This document shows positions 25,720-38,878 of a stretch of 64,000 nucleotides of DNA, piece by piece. The translations under genes were made by a program, and so were the position numbers. This stretch comes from Oscheius dolichura (Eukaryota > Nematoda > Chromadorea > Rhabditida > Rhabditidae). Numbering within the stretch: position 1 is the first letter of the stretch; the number at the start of each line of letters is the position of its first letter. The notes below the pieces were generated by a model. The model was given only the letters and a program-made list of their open reading frames with translations. It did no database searches and had not been told where the DNA came from. The stretch spans positions 4,526,001-4,590,000 of the forward strand of contig OW051493.1 of the NCBI GenBank assembly GCA_932521035.1. The letters run 5' to 3'.

Positions 25720-28700
25720 TCACACGTCTCTGAAAGAGGATCAGTATAACTGGAAGGGAGAGACTCACGAGGTTTCTAGCTTACTATCTAGGATGAACTT
25801 GAGGAGTTCCTCTCTTTTGGACTCCTCCTTCGCAACCGGCGGCTGCTCCGGCTGTTCTTTTATCGGTTCGGGAGGAGGGATATCAGGGAGAGGAGGAGCG
25901 GGAGGAGATGTCTTCTCTTCCTTCTCTGGGGTCGAAATGTCGAGCTCGTCCAAGGAAATGTTCAGAGTCGACTCGGAAGGCGACTCGTTCACTGCCACAC
26001 TCGTCACGTGACACTTCGTCGCTGGCTGAAACAATCTCATACAATACCAAGGGAAAGGAGATACCTCTATTCCATCAGAAGCAGACGATATTCCGGAGGT
26101 GGAACTGCCAAAAGAGTCGGTTGAGGCGGCGGTGGAGGCCTGTGAGCTGCGTCGGCTGTGTTCTCCCAACCGGGCGCTGATCTTCCGGCTGCTGCCGCCG
26201 TTGACATTGAGTGAGAATCTCTTGAGGATGCTCTGTGTCCCCCTCGGCTTCAGTTCGAACCCGTCGGCCGTATGATACCTAAGTCGTCCTTCCTCCCTCA
26301 TAAGTGGTCCAATTACCTCTTTTCGAATCGTCTCCCGTGGCTGGCCGGCTGTTCCTCCTCGACCGTCCCGTTTCCATTATTCTCGTATCCATTAGCCACC
26401 ATCGGATGGTCGTCATTCGTCCGCGGCGAAGGACTTCTCGAGACCCTCTTCTCGGCTGTCATCTCCGGACCAGACGAGTTAGACCTCGATCGACTCCGCT
26501 GTAGTCCTCCATTGGACTCGGCCAGGTGGAGATCGACGGAACTCTTGCTGCTGCTCAGCGCATTGGCACTACAACTAGCCACGCTGAGCTTGTGCCGAGG
26601 AGGCAGTCGACCCGGCGAATCTAATCGATCGGTCACCCGGTCCAACTGCTCCGTCGAGCTGACTGTATGTACCCGGTGCATATCTGAATTATTTACTGTT
26701 TCGATGGAAACTGGGTCGGGTTACGGTTCATGTGCGCGTGGGCGGCCATACACTGCGAGTCCATGCTGCTGCTCTTCCTGTGTACCACGGGACCCACGGG
26801 GATGTACTGTCGGAAACGGGCCTCTCCGGCCCAGTCGGGAGCGGCCAACTCGTCCATCGGGCTGTCATAAGGACGATACAGTTGCATCCTCTGCATGCTA
26901 ATCCGACGACACTCCTCGAATGCCATGGCCAGTTGGTCCAGCCATCTGATGGACACTATGAGGCGGAGGAAGGAGGAGGACCTACTTGCACATATCATCC
27001 TTGTTGCCGGCCTGCATTATGTAGAACTGGCTACACGTGTTGAAAGGGTTCATATGGAGAAGGTAGAAACTGGTCTCATTAGCCTGGTGGAAGAGACACT
27101 GGGACATGTGGATCGGCGGACGGGCCACCCTCATCTTGTCGCCTTTCTTTCGACAGATCAGAAACATATCTGTGAATACGTAGCAGTAGACATCCGTCTA
27201 AATTAGCAGTATTCATGGCTCTCCCCTCCAGGAATACCTTTGGTCCTTGTTTGCTCTCCCTCATCTTCAGATCTCCTCTGAAGAACAGTCTCCTATAGAG
27301 ATAAGGAGGTGCGTCGAACGGTGGCGGGAAGTGCATAGGCTCTACCAGATTTATGAGACATTTCCTCTGGGTCAGCCGCTCGAATTCGTCCTGATCGACA
27401 CAGTCGTAGCCGTCGATCTGCCCCTGGATGTCCAGCAACTGTCTCTGGAGGTCGTTGTTGTTCATCTCGAAGTTCAGCTGATGGGTGGCTCGGCTGACCC
27501 CCTCGATCATTTCCTGGATCTTCTTCCTCTCCTCCTGGTTCTGGGTCTCCTTCATCACACTATCCAAGAGGAGAGGATAGCGGGTGATCTGTTGCATCGG
27601 CCTGGCCAGCATGTCGCTTAGTTTGTGTCTCTGCATGGCCCGTTGTGACTCAGCCCACTGAACGGGTGTCCTTTAGACGGAATGTGTTTTACTCACCGTG
27701 ACGAACTCGGCAAAGATGTGGTTGTCCTTTCTCTTCTTCTGGAGATAGGCCAGTGACTCGTGCTGCTTGTCCGTGGAGTGGACATAGAAGCGTGACCATT
27801 TATGAGCCTCTATGAACCATTCCTCCAGGAGGGATATCTCTAAGGGTGCTCCTGTTGACCTTAACAAGCGATTGTTCATCCGCCTCCTTCCTCCTCCTCA
27901 CCTGGATAATCCCAACATTTTCATAATTCTCCCCTGCCAAAATCCGGTATAATGCCACTTGAATAGGTCGTCGTAATTGCGAAATACCATGTCGACGTCG
28001 ATGTCCTTGAGGTAGCCGTCCCGTTTCAGCTCGTTGAGATACAGCTTCAACTCGGCCATGTACTTCAACACGTCGATGTAGTTCTTCTCCTTGGTGACTA
28101 TCTCCCACAGGGCTTCTTGCTGTTTACAGAGTCGGGGAGGAAGCTCCTGCTGCACGATGTCCTTCCAGCTGGACTCGATCTCCAGGTCGCGAAAGTCCGA
28201 CAATTGTGAGTTGATCTTCATCTCCTCCAGTCGGGCCACCACCTCGTTCTTGTCCTTTCCGAAACTGAACAGCGAGATCCTGGACGCGGTCACCGAACGG
28301 GCTCGTCGAGTTCCTCCATCGTCATAGGGTTCAGCCGAAGTGGAGGCATCGTCGAAGATGGACACATCTCTGAATAGGGGAAAGGTCTTGGGAAAGAGGG
28401 GGACGGGCACCTGAGGGAGCTGTCGTTGCTCTTGCCGTCGGCCGTCTCGTCAGACCCATTGAAGAGCTTATTCTCCGAGTGCTGTCGAGACGTCTTGCTC
28501 ATCTGAAATTAGTCACTTTCCCACCTTTCCACTTCCAAAACCGACCATTCTCGAGTTGGCAAAGGAGGACTTCCTACTGACGGCCTCGGCGCTCATCTTC
28601 CTCGAGGGCCTGTCCCCCGGCGAGTCGTCCATGGAGACCGCCGTCCGGGAGTGTCTCCCCACCCGCATAGCTCCTCGCCCTGCAAAGATCAACTCTTCAC

Positions 28701-31700
28701 TTTTTGGTCCTTTCTCTTTTTTCTTTCTTGCTTTGTCAATTTTGTTGCACCGGATATTAAATTGCGGACAAAAGTTGGCGGGAATAATAAGGAAGGAGGG
28801 GGAATAAGCGGCTGCCCGAGGGCAGAGGGCGGTAAACGAGGAGGGGTAATTGAGGAGAAAAGACGCGTGTCTCTTTTGAATTATTCGGAACACCGAGGAG
28901 ATTAGGAGAAGGACATTCGACGTGAGTTTTAAGCCAGGAGGTCGAGAACCGCGGAGGCCAAATAAACAAAGAGATATAAAAGTGAGCGGCTCGCTTATCT
29001 TTGATGACGCTTCAACTCAAAAATAGCTGTACTAAAAGGCTCCATTTGCTGGAAAGAGCAGCGACAACAAGAGGCCTGACCCGGAAACGGCTGGTCCTAT
29101 TCAGGAGGAGGGAGTGGCTGGAGGGGATATTCAGAAGAAGAGGCGGATGAGCTTTCAATATAAATCCCACGCTGAGCTGCACGGAAAGCGAGCAAATTCC
29201 CGGCACGTGGCCTCTGGCAAAACAAGGCCTTTTTTGCAGTTTCCCGGGGTGATTAACGATCAGGAGGATGCCCCCCGGGGGAATGTTGTTCTCCCACGGG
29301 ACAGGTACAGTTGACTCGCTTCCCTGTCTCCATCGGGTGTTGACGATTCCGAAATCCGACACCGTTTTGGAAAAAGGAGGCGAAAACAGCCCACTAATTG
29401 GCTTGAAGTTTGCCAATTAGAGCGTCTTTCGGAATAAGAAAGAAGGTGGATCCTCCCACCGGACTGACCTACTGTCGAGTAATTCATATTATAGTGTGTG
29501 TGTGGCCCGAAGGAAGGAGTGTTTATATTGGTGGCCCGGGGAAGTAATTGGGCCGGAGGCAAATGGTAAAGACCTTATTAGGGCACCTGGCTACCCACAA
29601 ATAACAAAATAAGTGCTCACTCTCTTTGGGGGACGGCCGGAGTTCGGCGACGCGCTGCATGTTCTGAGTCAAGGCTCATCCCCATTAGCTCTCATTAGCC
29701 CATCAGGAACTGCGTGTTTTTGATAGTCGACACTTTCGACGTCGAGCAGCGGCGAAAGAGACCATGAATCGAGTTAAAACCAGCGCCGGAGGGGAGCAAT
29801 TTGGAGGGAGACAACTCGGTTACACAGTGGGGGTGGAGGTGGCCGCAGCTCGCCGGCTACTCCTGGCCTTTCCGAGATGTGTCATGGGAGAGGGAGGAGG
29901 CCGTTGCAGACGGAGCGGGTTAGTCAGAACACATTACTTGCAATTAGGGAGATGATTAGGAAAACATGCGTGACCAAGCAGGAAATGATAAACGGTAGAG
30001 GGAGTGGGGCAGAAGACGGCCGGCTGATTAGCCAAGTCAGAGCGAAATTTGCCTGGAAGGGAACTGGTCCCACGGGGCCAGGGCCATCCGAGGAACTCCC
30101 AACAGTTTTGAATTATTTAGCCGGGTGGAGACTCCTCCGTGACTCCGATACTCTTTTTAGATCAGGGAATCAGTCGGTTGAAAACCAGGAGGACCAGCTG
30201 AAAGGGGAATGAACTCACAGGCAGCGGCACGGTCATCGAAAGAAGCAGACTGATAGTTGACGAGACGACGCATTTGGAGCATCGGAGAAGGATGGGAGGA
30301 TTGGGCGGACGATTGCCCGGGGGCGAGTACACGAGGGGCTACCGAAGGACTCTTCTCAGGCCGCGATGTCAACCCATCAAATAGGCAAACACGCTAGCTC
30401 CGTCAGGTGTTATGAAATCAAGAAGACCCCTTTCTGGCCGTTTTTCATGTTTTTAGCGTGTGATGGATATGATGACGCAGAAAGAGGAAAAAGCACGGGG
30501 GGATAAACAAAATTACGAAGAAGGGCACGATTGTTCTTATCAGAGACCAACGACCGGGAGAGGAGGGGTGAATTAGGGAGGGAAAATCTCGAGTACAATA
30601 GCCACTTGATGGGAACGAGGCGGGGGAGGCGATAGATGGAATGGCAGACGGGGGACAGGCGCCCTCTACCGACAAGTATGGCAGACCCCCAGGGAGAGTG
30701 AGAGCCGGGCGGTAGTAGCAGAAAACCGGATAGAAATTGCCGAAATCGACAGGCGCCCTCGGATTTCCCCGTTTTGGACACAAAAAGACTGTGAGAACAC
30801 GAGTTGTCTGGGCGAGATGAAAACGAGGTTTTCTCAAGGTTGGGAAAAGAGAAAGCACGGGGAGAACTCACATCGGATCTCCGCTTTGGACATGGCTCGA
30901 AGTTTGGCGAGCAGCAGGGGCAGGGGGAGCAACGCCCTCGTAGAAGACTTTTGCATAAAGCGGTTAGTCTTTCGAAGCACAAATCAGGAGGACGACTTTA
31001 TGGAGGAAAACACTACGCACAGAGGAAATCAGAGAGTTTCGTGAGAAGAATATCTGCCGGGGGCGGCGGGGTCAAAACCAGCTGGAAGGGCCACCAATTA
31101 GAAACCAAAAAGAGACAGAGGAAGCCACTTTAAATCAATCTTCGGCTTAAAAAAGAGAGGATAAGAGGGAAAAAGCGGACCGACGCCTATAGAGAAGCAG
31201 CAATCCGTCGAACGGCCAGGCGGATAACCGCCGGATTACACGGAGAACCACGGATCGCATAATTGAGGCCGGTAATTGCCGACAGATGGCGGTCATGGTA
31301 GTTGAGGAGAAGGAGACGATTTGTATGGAGATCCCCCTCCCGCAAACAGACACCCACCTCTGACAAGAATCCGCTGACCGGCCAGGTAGCGCGACTCGGC
31401 GTTCTCAGGCACGGGAGTGTGGCTGCCCTCCAGGTAGAGGGCCACGTCATTCACATTCATTCCTCTGGTCCGGAGAGGTTCTAAAGGGAAGAGTACTTGG
31501 AAAGGAAGCGCCTCCTCTCACCTTCGAACAGCTCGTAGAGTCTCATGGTCGGGTCGATAACCAGGGAAATCTCCTGGTTATCGGGGAACGAGGCGATACA
31601 GTAGTTGACGGGACTGTCGATGTCTCCTCCAGGGTAACGATTCTGAAATTGTCTGTTTAAGAGGGAAGGGACTAGTATAAGTGCCATTAATAATCAAGAG

Positions 31701-33777
31701 ATGATGTCAGCCGAACACCAAAAGAGCCATTTCGAAGGGAAATGGGGTGTTCGCCCGGGCCTACTAGAAATAATTCTCGACAAAATAATATAGTCTCGAG
31801 GAATGCAAATCCAATGGGCGAAAGTGCGCTTTGAAGATACAGTAACCGGTTCTAGCAGTGGCCGATCTAGCCCGATTAGGAAACATTCAAGGAAACTTCG
31901 AACAACATTGACTTACCACTGGCCACCCCCTTTCTGTTTGTTAGTTACTACTTCACCCCATACAGTAACCAGTAAATAACAAAGAGGCATAAAGGGTATT
32001 TTGTGTGGTGAGGGAGTCTCCCCCCGGTGCCCCCTCTCCTTCTCCAGAAGGTGTCAACTTCCCCGCCAAATGTTTGCCTAATGCGCGAACTGCGTCTTGT
32101 TGGGAGTGCGTTCGTCGTCCTTGAATGACCCCATTCGGGATCGAGAGGAAGCCGTCCCGTAAACAGAAAGCAATTTATGATATTCTCATGATAAATTCTT
32201 ACGTCTTTGGCTGACTGTCTGCCCATGGGGGGAGAGGGGACTGGGAGACGGGCAGACGAGGGGACAGGCCGAGGGGGACGACCTTCTCGGGTATCAGTTC
32301 GCGCTTTTTTTCGTGACCCGATTTATGGAAAAAGATGAAGTTCATTTTGGGAATGGAAAGACACAAATATTTGGGAGGGAAGAAGGAAATATCAAACAGA
32401 GACGCACCCAATAACAAAACCGATTGGGATCCTGCTTTTTCGAAAAACTTGCGCCCGCAAAAACATTGCAAATATTAGCGAGACCGGCGGTATTTTGTAG
32501 GGGCCCCGAGGGGTTCAAACTTCACCCGTCCCCACGCCCCGGGGAAGAAGACCCCCTCCAGGGGGATAGCCCTCTCCTCGCGATGGTTATCTGCCCTCCG
32601 TCGTGGGAAATGTTTTTCTTCGGCTGACACTTCCATCGCCCAAAAGAGAGATGTCCAACACGAGAGATAAGCAGTAGTCCTCGCCGTGTCTGTTTTTGCC
32701 TAGCTATTTCAGTGTCTCTCCTCATCCTTCCTCATCCCTCCCCCGAGACTCACACTATGTTCCATGGCATGCCATTCGTAGAGAGTCGGACGACTGGATC
32801 GACGGTGGCCGACTGAGCTCATAGCCAGCTCGGAGTTCTGGGGAATCACCGGCAACGAGGGCCGACGTGCTCGGGCTGCCTCTTCGCGCCAGCCAAATCT
32901 GAAAATGGTCGTGTTTATGGGGACGGGTGGGGGTAGAGGAGAAGACGGAGAGAATCTAACCTCCCGAGAAGACGGGAAGGGTTGACCATAGCCAATTAGG
33001 CGGTGCTTTGTGGTTATAACAAGGTTGGTGCCAGTCGGCTAGGGGCCATTACAACTTTGACCTCCCCGTTTCAATCAGCTCAAAGTGTCGTCGACCTGGG
33101 TGTTAAGTGCCGATTCTGGCCCCTAATGGGTAGTTCGTCCCCAAGACTCCACACCAAGGGGCCACAGTTGTCTCTTCTTGTCATATCTTCCCTTATAAAC
33201 ACCCCATCAACCCTTCGAAATGAACCTGTCCCTCCCTGGCAGAGGCCACGAGACCCCACCTAATCTTCCTCCTAAGCTCTTCATTTCACCATAAGGAACT
33301 TTGGATTCTCGGGATCGTGAAATTGGACCCGACATTAATGATATTAACCGTGAATATTTACTCGTTCCTATGGGATAACAATGATTTGACATGATTTATG
33401 CATCACGGCCTCTGCAACGGGAGAACCCCTCGGATAACAAAGGCCAAGACTTTCTGGAGAAGAGTTAGGGACAAGGGAGGGATGTATCTGATGGAAAGGC
33501 GGAAACGAACCGTCTCTTGGCCTTTTGACTCATGGCAAAGTGAGTCGGAGAAGGGCAGACGTTTGCGGAGGGACTGACTAGTGACTGATTCAGAGACTGT
33601 TCCCCTTTTTCGAAAAGGGGAGACTTTCCCAGCCATTTTGAGTCAGTCGAGACATTTCTCGGGGAATGGGCGACGGGGGCTTACCCTGTTCCAGGCAGTT
33701 TCCTTAGGCTGACGACCATGGTGGAAGGGGCTCAGTGAGCCCACAATGGGCGTGGCGGGAATAGACCCTGTTAGCAT
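25720..33777 (-). CDS. Rho guanine-nucleotide exchange factor, PLEKHG5/Syx-like (RBD-like, DH, PH, PDZ ligand)
   Basis: Exons that join in phase: 33777-33684 (approx.), 32898-32754, 31642-31522, 31480-31358, 28679-28546, 28502-28411, 28369-27902, 27859-27697, 27657-27238, 27197-26986, 26945-26725, 26683-26317, 26278-26065, 26025-25769, 25729-25720. Exons 3-4 give a ubiquitin-like RBD segment (RGMNVNDVALYLEGS, RYLAGQRILVR). The DH domain begins EALWEIVTKEKNYIDVL and has the signature HKLSDMLARPMQQITRYPLL. The PH domain has DVYCYVFTDMFLICRKKGDK and ends with the helix WLDQLAMAFEECRR. A Ser-rich, Pro-rich tail follows. The last intron is 39 nt; removing it gives the C-terminus ETSDV, a class I PDZ ligand, as in mammalian Syx. 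The protein would activate Rho GTPases, probably RhoA by analogy. The acceptor at about 33845 precedes a short upstream ORF, so the true start could differ. Confidence 0.8.
30219..30282 (-). CDS. possible alternative first exon of the RhoGEF
   Basis: An ATG at 30282 starts MLQMRRLVNYQSASFDDR and reaches a strong donor (gtgagt) at 30218. It ends in phase 1, as does the RBD exon at 31358, so both can splice to 28679. Using it would give a RhoGEF without the RBD-like region. The frame is open further upstream, so transcript data are needed to place the start. Confidence 0.35.
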
Positions 33778-33845
33778 TGGATACCCCGAATTAGCCACAC
33801 GAACACTGCCATTCCCACTCCACGCGTACAATTGCTTTCATTTCT

Positions 33846-35964
33846 GACGGAAAAAAGAGAGGGAGGACGGACGAACGCCCCCGTACAAAATGGAAGCCAA
33901 TCTCCCTCTCTCTCTGTATTGAATCGAGGGGGACAGGGGGACAGGCGGGGGACGGAAGGGGGGACAGGGGCTGATTATAACCATAAGGAGGGAGATATAG
34001 TTCGGGCGGGCAAGTGAAAGCCAGGAATGCGCAGACAGTTTGGGGTGTTCAGGAGATATGCGAAGAGATTCCGAATGGCCAGGCGAAATTTGAGTAGCGG
34101 GCTGCGCACGGCTGAACGGACAGATAACATCTCTCATCAGAACGGAATGCGGGCGCCTCAGGGCAAAATGAAAAATAGACAATATGCAGCAGGTACGGGC
34201 GGAAGGAGCCGACCTTCGACGAACCTCGGCCAAATTAACCGACACACAACCTGTTCCCTCTTGTGAGGGTCCATTAACCAGGGATTAGATAGGGGAAAGT
34301 ACTGCGGGGAGAGAGAGAAGATAAGAAGAGCCGACAGATGGGCAGCCAGTGGCCGAACAATGGGCAGTCGGCCGGTGAATGGCAGAATGCTTCAGGAAGT
34401 ACTGAGTCCAAATAGAGCGGACCGTGTCAATCTGTCTCCCTAAATGGGCTTATGGCGCACAAACACACACGGATTGAGGGGACTTTACAGTCGAGCGAGG
34501 GAAAAGAGGCGGCGAGACCAAGGTCAAGCCTCGGAGGGGACAGCCGGGTGGCAGGAGTGACCCCTCATAAATTTCGGCAGGGGATGTAAAGGTGCGAAGG
34601 TGGCTGGCCAGGAGCAGTGTTACAATATCAATTAATCGGATGGGGAGGGGGGCAGTGGCCGGAGGATGTTGTGTGCAGACGGCTGGCTGGTAGGTAAGAG
34701 AATCGGACAGAAGGAGCCCGGGAGGACAAAGGAAGGCCGCTGGTAGGAAGGAGGGGGTCATTCAGTGCACACCAGCCAGCGCATTGTTTACCTGGTCAGT
34801 GGCGAGGCAGCGAGGCCCGGCCGGAGACAGCAGAGACTGGAGACGTCTTGCGCGTCAAGCTGGAGACGAACACCGCGGCGTTTGTCTTAGCTGGCCGGGT
34901 GAGAAGAGCACACGCGATGGGTGAAACGCCACTGATCGCCTCCCAATCAGTCCCTTCGCACCAAAAATGGCCGCGCACTCGCTTTTTCTAGCCTCATAAC
35001 GGCCAGCAGTCTACAGTGGGGCGTTGCTCTGTTTATTGCGAAATTAACTGGACTACAAAAAAGGAGTCTGTGCAAAACACTCTGCAGCAGTTTTTACCCT
35101 TATGGCTATATTTTCGCACGAGGCGGGAGAGCCATTGGAAACCTAGGTAACTATTGTTCATAACAAGTTTTGAAAGTTCCGGGTTGTAATGGTTTTTACT
35201 CTGTTGTCTCCCTGCCACAATCAGCTAAATAGACGATAGAAATAGCCGATGAATCCCCGGCTTGCGGAAGTTCGTCCGCCCGCAACAGAGATTCGGGAAG
35301 ACACATGAAGAATGTCTTGTTTTTCTAGAATCTGGTAGAGGGGAGAGAACAACTCGGATGAAGACCGTGGACCCCATCTACAGTAAATAATTGGGAGAGA
35401 CTATCGAAAAGAGGGAAGAGACAGCCGACTAAAATTAAGACAAGGGTGATGACCTGTGATGCTGTGATCTGCCCCCTGTAGGCGTGTCCCCGTCATAATT
35501 GCGACCGAGTCGATTAGCATAACAAGAAGGGCAAGATTTAGGGGTTGGAGACCGGCCAGCGAGGCCATTAAAGAGTTGTGTGGATGGGGGAGACGGAGTC
35601 GCCGGAGATGAACAGGCGAGGAGAAGCCGAGCTGTTTGTTTTTTGGAAACGGAGACACGGTGTGAAACGGGAGCGCTGCCGGGCGCAGAAGACGGTAATC
35701 CAGCAGCCACAAACAGGAGGAAAAGCAGGCTCCGGCTGACAGGACCGGAACATTGAAATGACCTGAGGTGGCGGCCGGGTGGCTGGGAAATCCACACGGA
35801 CGGACGGAACGGAAGAAGGAATGCGCGAAATTAGGGAATCCAATGTTTATGATTGCGCCGAACGGCCTCCACCCCCCGAATTTCAGCCGACGACAAATTG
35901 AAAAGACTTTATTATACCGGTAATGAGAGACCAAACGGAATGTTTCTTCTTCTTTTCGAAACTG
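33846..35964. other. no gene seen between RhoGEF and channel gene
   Basis: Both strands carry only short shadow frames; purine-rich and pyrimidine-rich simple stretches are common. Confidence 0.45.
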
Positions 35965-38166
35965 TCAGACAATCTCGGCGAACCACTCGGCCAGCGATTT
36001 GTCACAGGCCGGGTCGACGGTCACTATGTGGAGGTTCGGGTAGACGAGGAAGTAGAAGAGACAGAACACTACGAAACCGAAGAAGAACAACATCTGGAAG
36101 GGGTACTGTAAGTGGGCGAGGGGAGGACGGCTCACCTGGGTTATCCAGTGGAAACGGTGCATCGTCGACTGGGTCAGCCGCATGTCGAAGATCTCCTTCA
36201 TCATCGTAACTGCAACTACTCTTACTTCCATTATTTAAATGAAGCCTACAGTATTCTTTAGACGGTTCCGGGATAAAGGCCTCGTTGAGATCAGGGACAG
36301 CGACTGCATGGTACCTGCCATTCCTGACCACCCCGTTGGCTCGTCTCTTCTTCTCGTCCCGGCGTGACAGCCGAGTGAGAGAGTTCGAACTCTCGCTGCA
36401 ATTGGTCTTTCCGTCTCCCTTTTCTCCCAGATCATAACTATTTTCTATTCTACTTTCTCATGCAATGCCGTCTGGGAAAATATGCAAAGTGGATCAAGTG
36501 GATCGGGGCCGTCCTCTACTCTGCTTGTTTTGGCACTAAGCAAAACTTTAACAAAGCGATAAAGCGATAAAGCGACCTCTAATGGAAGCATACCGAATTG
36601 TTCGCATAGGGTACGGTCTCACCCAGACATCGGGTGGCCTCTCTCTGAATCTACCGTTATTTATCCTAGAGAAGACTAGAAGAGCCCAGTATTTATGAGG
36701 GGCGCCTTGGCCGGCCGACGCCCCCGTTTTCTGTTGGCGGAGGTTCCCCGCTGGGGTCTACTCCGTTCCATCGGTTTGGTCGAAATCCCCGGCTTTGACA
36801 AAACTAAAAGCGAAACCATTTTTGACCATTGGCTGACCGAGGCAGACCGCTTATAGGAAAAGGCTTAACTTTGGTAAAGTGCTGTCGATAATTATCGGTT
36901 CGAATGAGCCTACACTCAACTCTCCAACTCAAAAAAAGTTGTGGGTTACAAATCGCCTTTTTTTATAACCAAATGATGGCAGAAGAGACGCCTACCTCTC
37001 GATCCGGATCTTCTGCCGCATGTATTTGACGAAGGCCAGCTTGATGAGGGACAGGAAGACGATCATGAAGCACACCCCGAGGTAGATGTCCATCGCTTTG
37101 ATGTACGACACGCGGGGCATCATTTCGTTGTACTGGAAGGGGTCCCGTACGGAAAAGACAAACATACCGAGAAGATGAGGAAAGTGATGGCCAGGATGAT
37201 GGATATCATGTCTTGGAACTCCGTCTCGCTCTAAATCTAGTCTCATTTCTGTCTAGGGCGACTCTAACTTCCATCCACAATGAAACCCAGGAAGTGATGA
37301 CGACAGCCGTCGAGGGGATGATCAACTGCAGAAAACAGAAGCCGGAAGAGCGAGAGAAGACAAAACAGACGTAGAGACGGGAATAGTTGCCAGTGGCATA
37401 GACCTCCATTTGACTCGTCACATAAGCTTCCTTGATAGTGAAGTCCGGCAGACGGATCCTTAGCAGGGTCAGGGCACTGCGGGACCCACTGGACCACTTG
37501 TAAGTCACCTGGTCGGCCGTGTAGCCATCTGAATCGGATATTTGCAATTGAATAACAACATACAGCTCTCTATTCCCAGCTTACAGACTTGTTTGTCGAA
37601 GGGGAAGAGGGTCAGGTCCATAGCTGAAATGGGGGTTACTACGGGAACTATGGGCAAGAGAAACTGCATTCACAGACGAGACTGATCCGTCGACTGTAGA
37701 GTAACTGGCCAGTGTCCTGGAGGCGGAGGAGGGATCGGTGGGAGATGCTGTTCCTTTGAGGGTTCTTCGAGGCAATGGCATTCGGCACAAATGTATCAGG
37801 GAACCTTGGGCCTTTCTCAAAGGGAATACGATAACAAACCAGAGGAAATTGGTATAGGACTCGTGGAGAGCCAACTCGGTCTTGTTTTTGAAGAGTGTCT
37901 TGTTGTAGGCCAGACGGGAATCCTTCCATGACTCGCGGTAGAACAGTTCCAGAGCGTAGTCCATGGTGACCTCCGAGACGGCGCGGATGTTGCTGACCAC
38001 GACGGAGACCTCAACCACCACGGCTTCTAAGATTTCAATTCCCTGGGGAAAGGGGGAAAGGGCAAACCTCCGTCCTTGTTCTCGGGGAACTGTCGATGGT
38101 CGTATTTGATTCTCCGGAGGAAGTGGAGGAAGTCCCTCGTCTCCCTGGAAATCGTCTCCGTTTCAA
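35965..38166 (-). CDS. Cys-loop ligand-gated ion channel, EXP-1/LGC-35-like (predicted cation-selective GABA-type receptor)
   Basis: Exons in phase: 38166-38068, 38026-37840, 37804-37665, 37623-37564, 37528-37269, 37230-37168, 37132-36996, 36437-36250, 36209-36136, 36105-35965. The extracellular domain shows [30 protein letters not shown], the Cys-loop [15 protein letters not shown] with 13 residues between cysteines, and IESYGYT. TM1 ends WVSLWME. The next exon, 63 nt long, begins [17 protein letters not shown] and forms TM2. Here ETE replaces the PAR motif of anion channels, as in the cation-selective nematode GABA receptor EXP-1. TM3 follows [19 protein letters not shown]4 begins near [14 protein letters not shown]. 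Introns are as short as 35 nt. The N-terminus before 38166 is not settled, since the candidate upstream exons do not all match phase. Ligand identity is inferred. Confidence 0.85.
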
Positions 38167-38812
38167 CTAAAGAGGCCATGCGGTGAGTGATGAGAAAAAG
38201 AAAAGTTAAGCGACAGTATTCTTAAGAACAGAAGCAATCTACGGGACTCACTCACCCCATCGAACTCACGTCTCTGAAATAGAATTCGTTAGGAACACCT
38301 CGCATCTGCTCGTCGTCCCGCGCTAATGCTTATCGTGACGGATGGCCCTCCCTCGAAACAACCACAAAAACGCTAAGCATAGCCAGTCTCCGCTAATCTG
38401 CCCCTTCCTCAAAAACTTACCCCTGACTGAAAATCGACGAGTCCGCTGTCAAATGCGGCGCTTGAACTTCGGACGTTCGGTGGTGGGACCGCATGGGGAT
38501 GCCTCCTCCTCTGCCCCTAGAAACATCACATTTAAACAAAAAAGGAAGATAACCACACCGGGAGGATGGCCGCTGGCCGCCCACGGGCTCCTCGTCCTCC
38601 TCCTGTTCCTCGTAGATGTAGTAGTCCAGACTCCTCTGTTGGGCTGGCTTCGGTTGGTGTACCTCTTTCTTAATTTCTTTCTCTTTTCTTCTTTTCAAAT
38701 CTGTCTCCGGTTGATTCTTTTCGACCGGGCCCATTAATTTATTCAAAAGATCAGTCAATTAGGAGGAGACAATCGACCCCGCGCCCCCGCTCATCAAACC
38801 ATCCGGAAGTAC

Positions 38813-38878
38813 CTGATTGTAGTGCGACATCGCGCCGGATCCAAGCTGTCCCACGACGAGGAACAGCCAAATGACCAT
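38813..38878 (-). CDS. candidate signal-peptide exon of the channel gene
   Basis: An acceptor (ctttcag) lies directly in front of ATG at 38878. The exon encodes MVIWLFLVVGQLGSGAMSHY, a good signal peptide, and ends at a donor gtacttcc in phase 0. Downstream open segments with splice sites at about 38700-38570 (KRSLDYYIYEEQEEDEEP-like, charged) and 38521-38415 could link it to the ligand-binding domain, but I could not make the final junction to 38166 agree in phase. The gap could hide a small exon. Confidence 0.45.

Noticed and set aside
36360-36400. tRNA B-box-like gagttcgaactctc near 36.38 kb
   Set aside because: It lies inside the coding exon for the TM3-TM4 loop of the channel gene and has no properly spaced A-box; a chance match.
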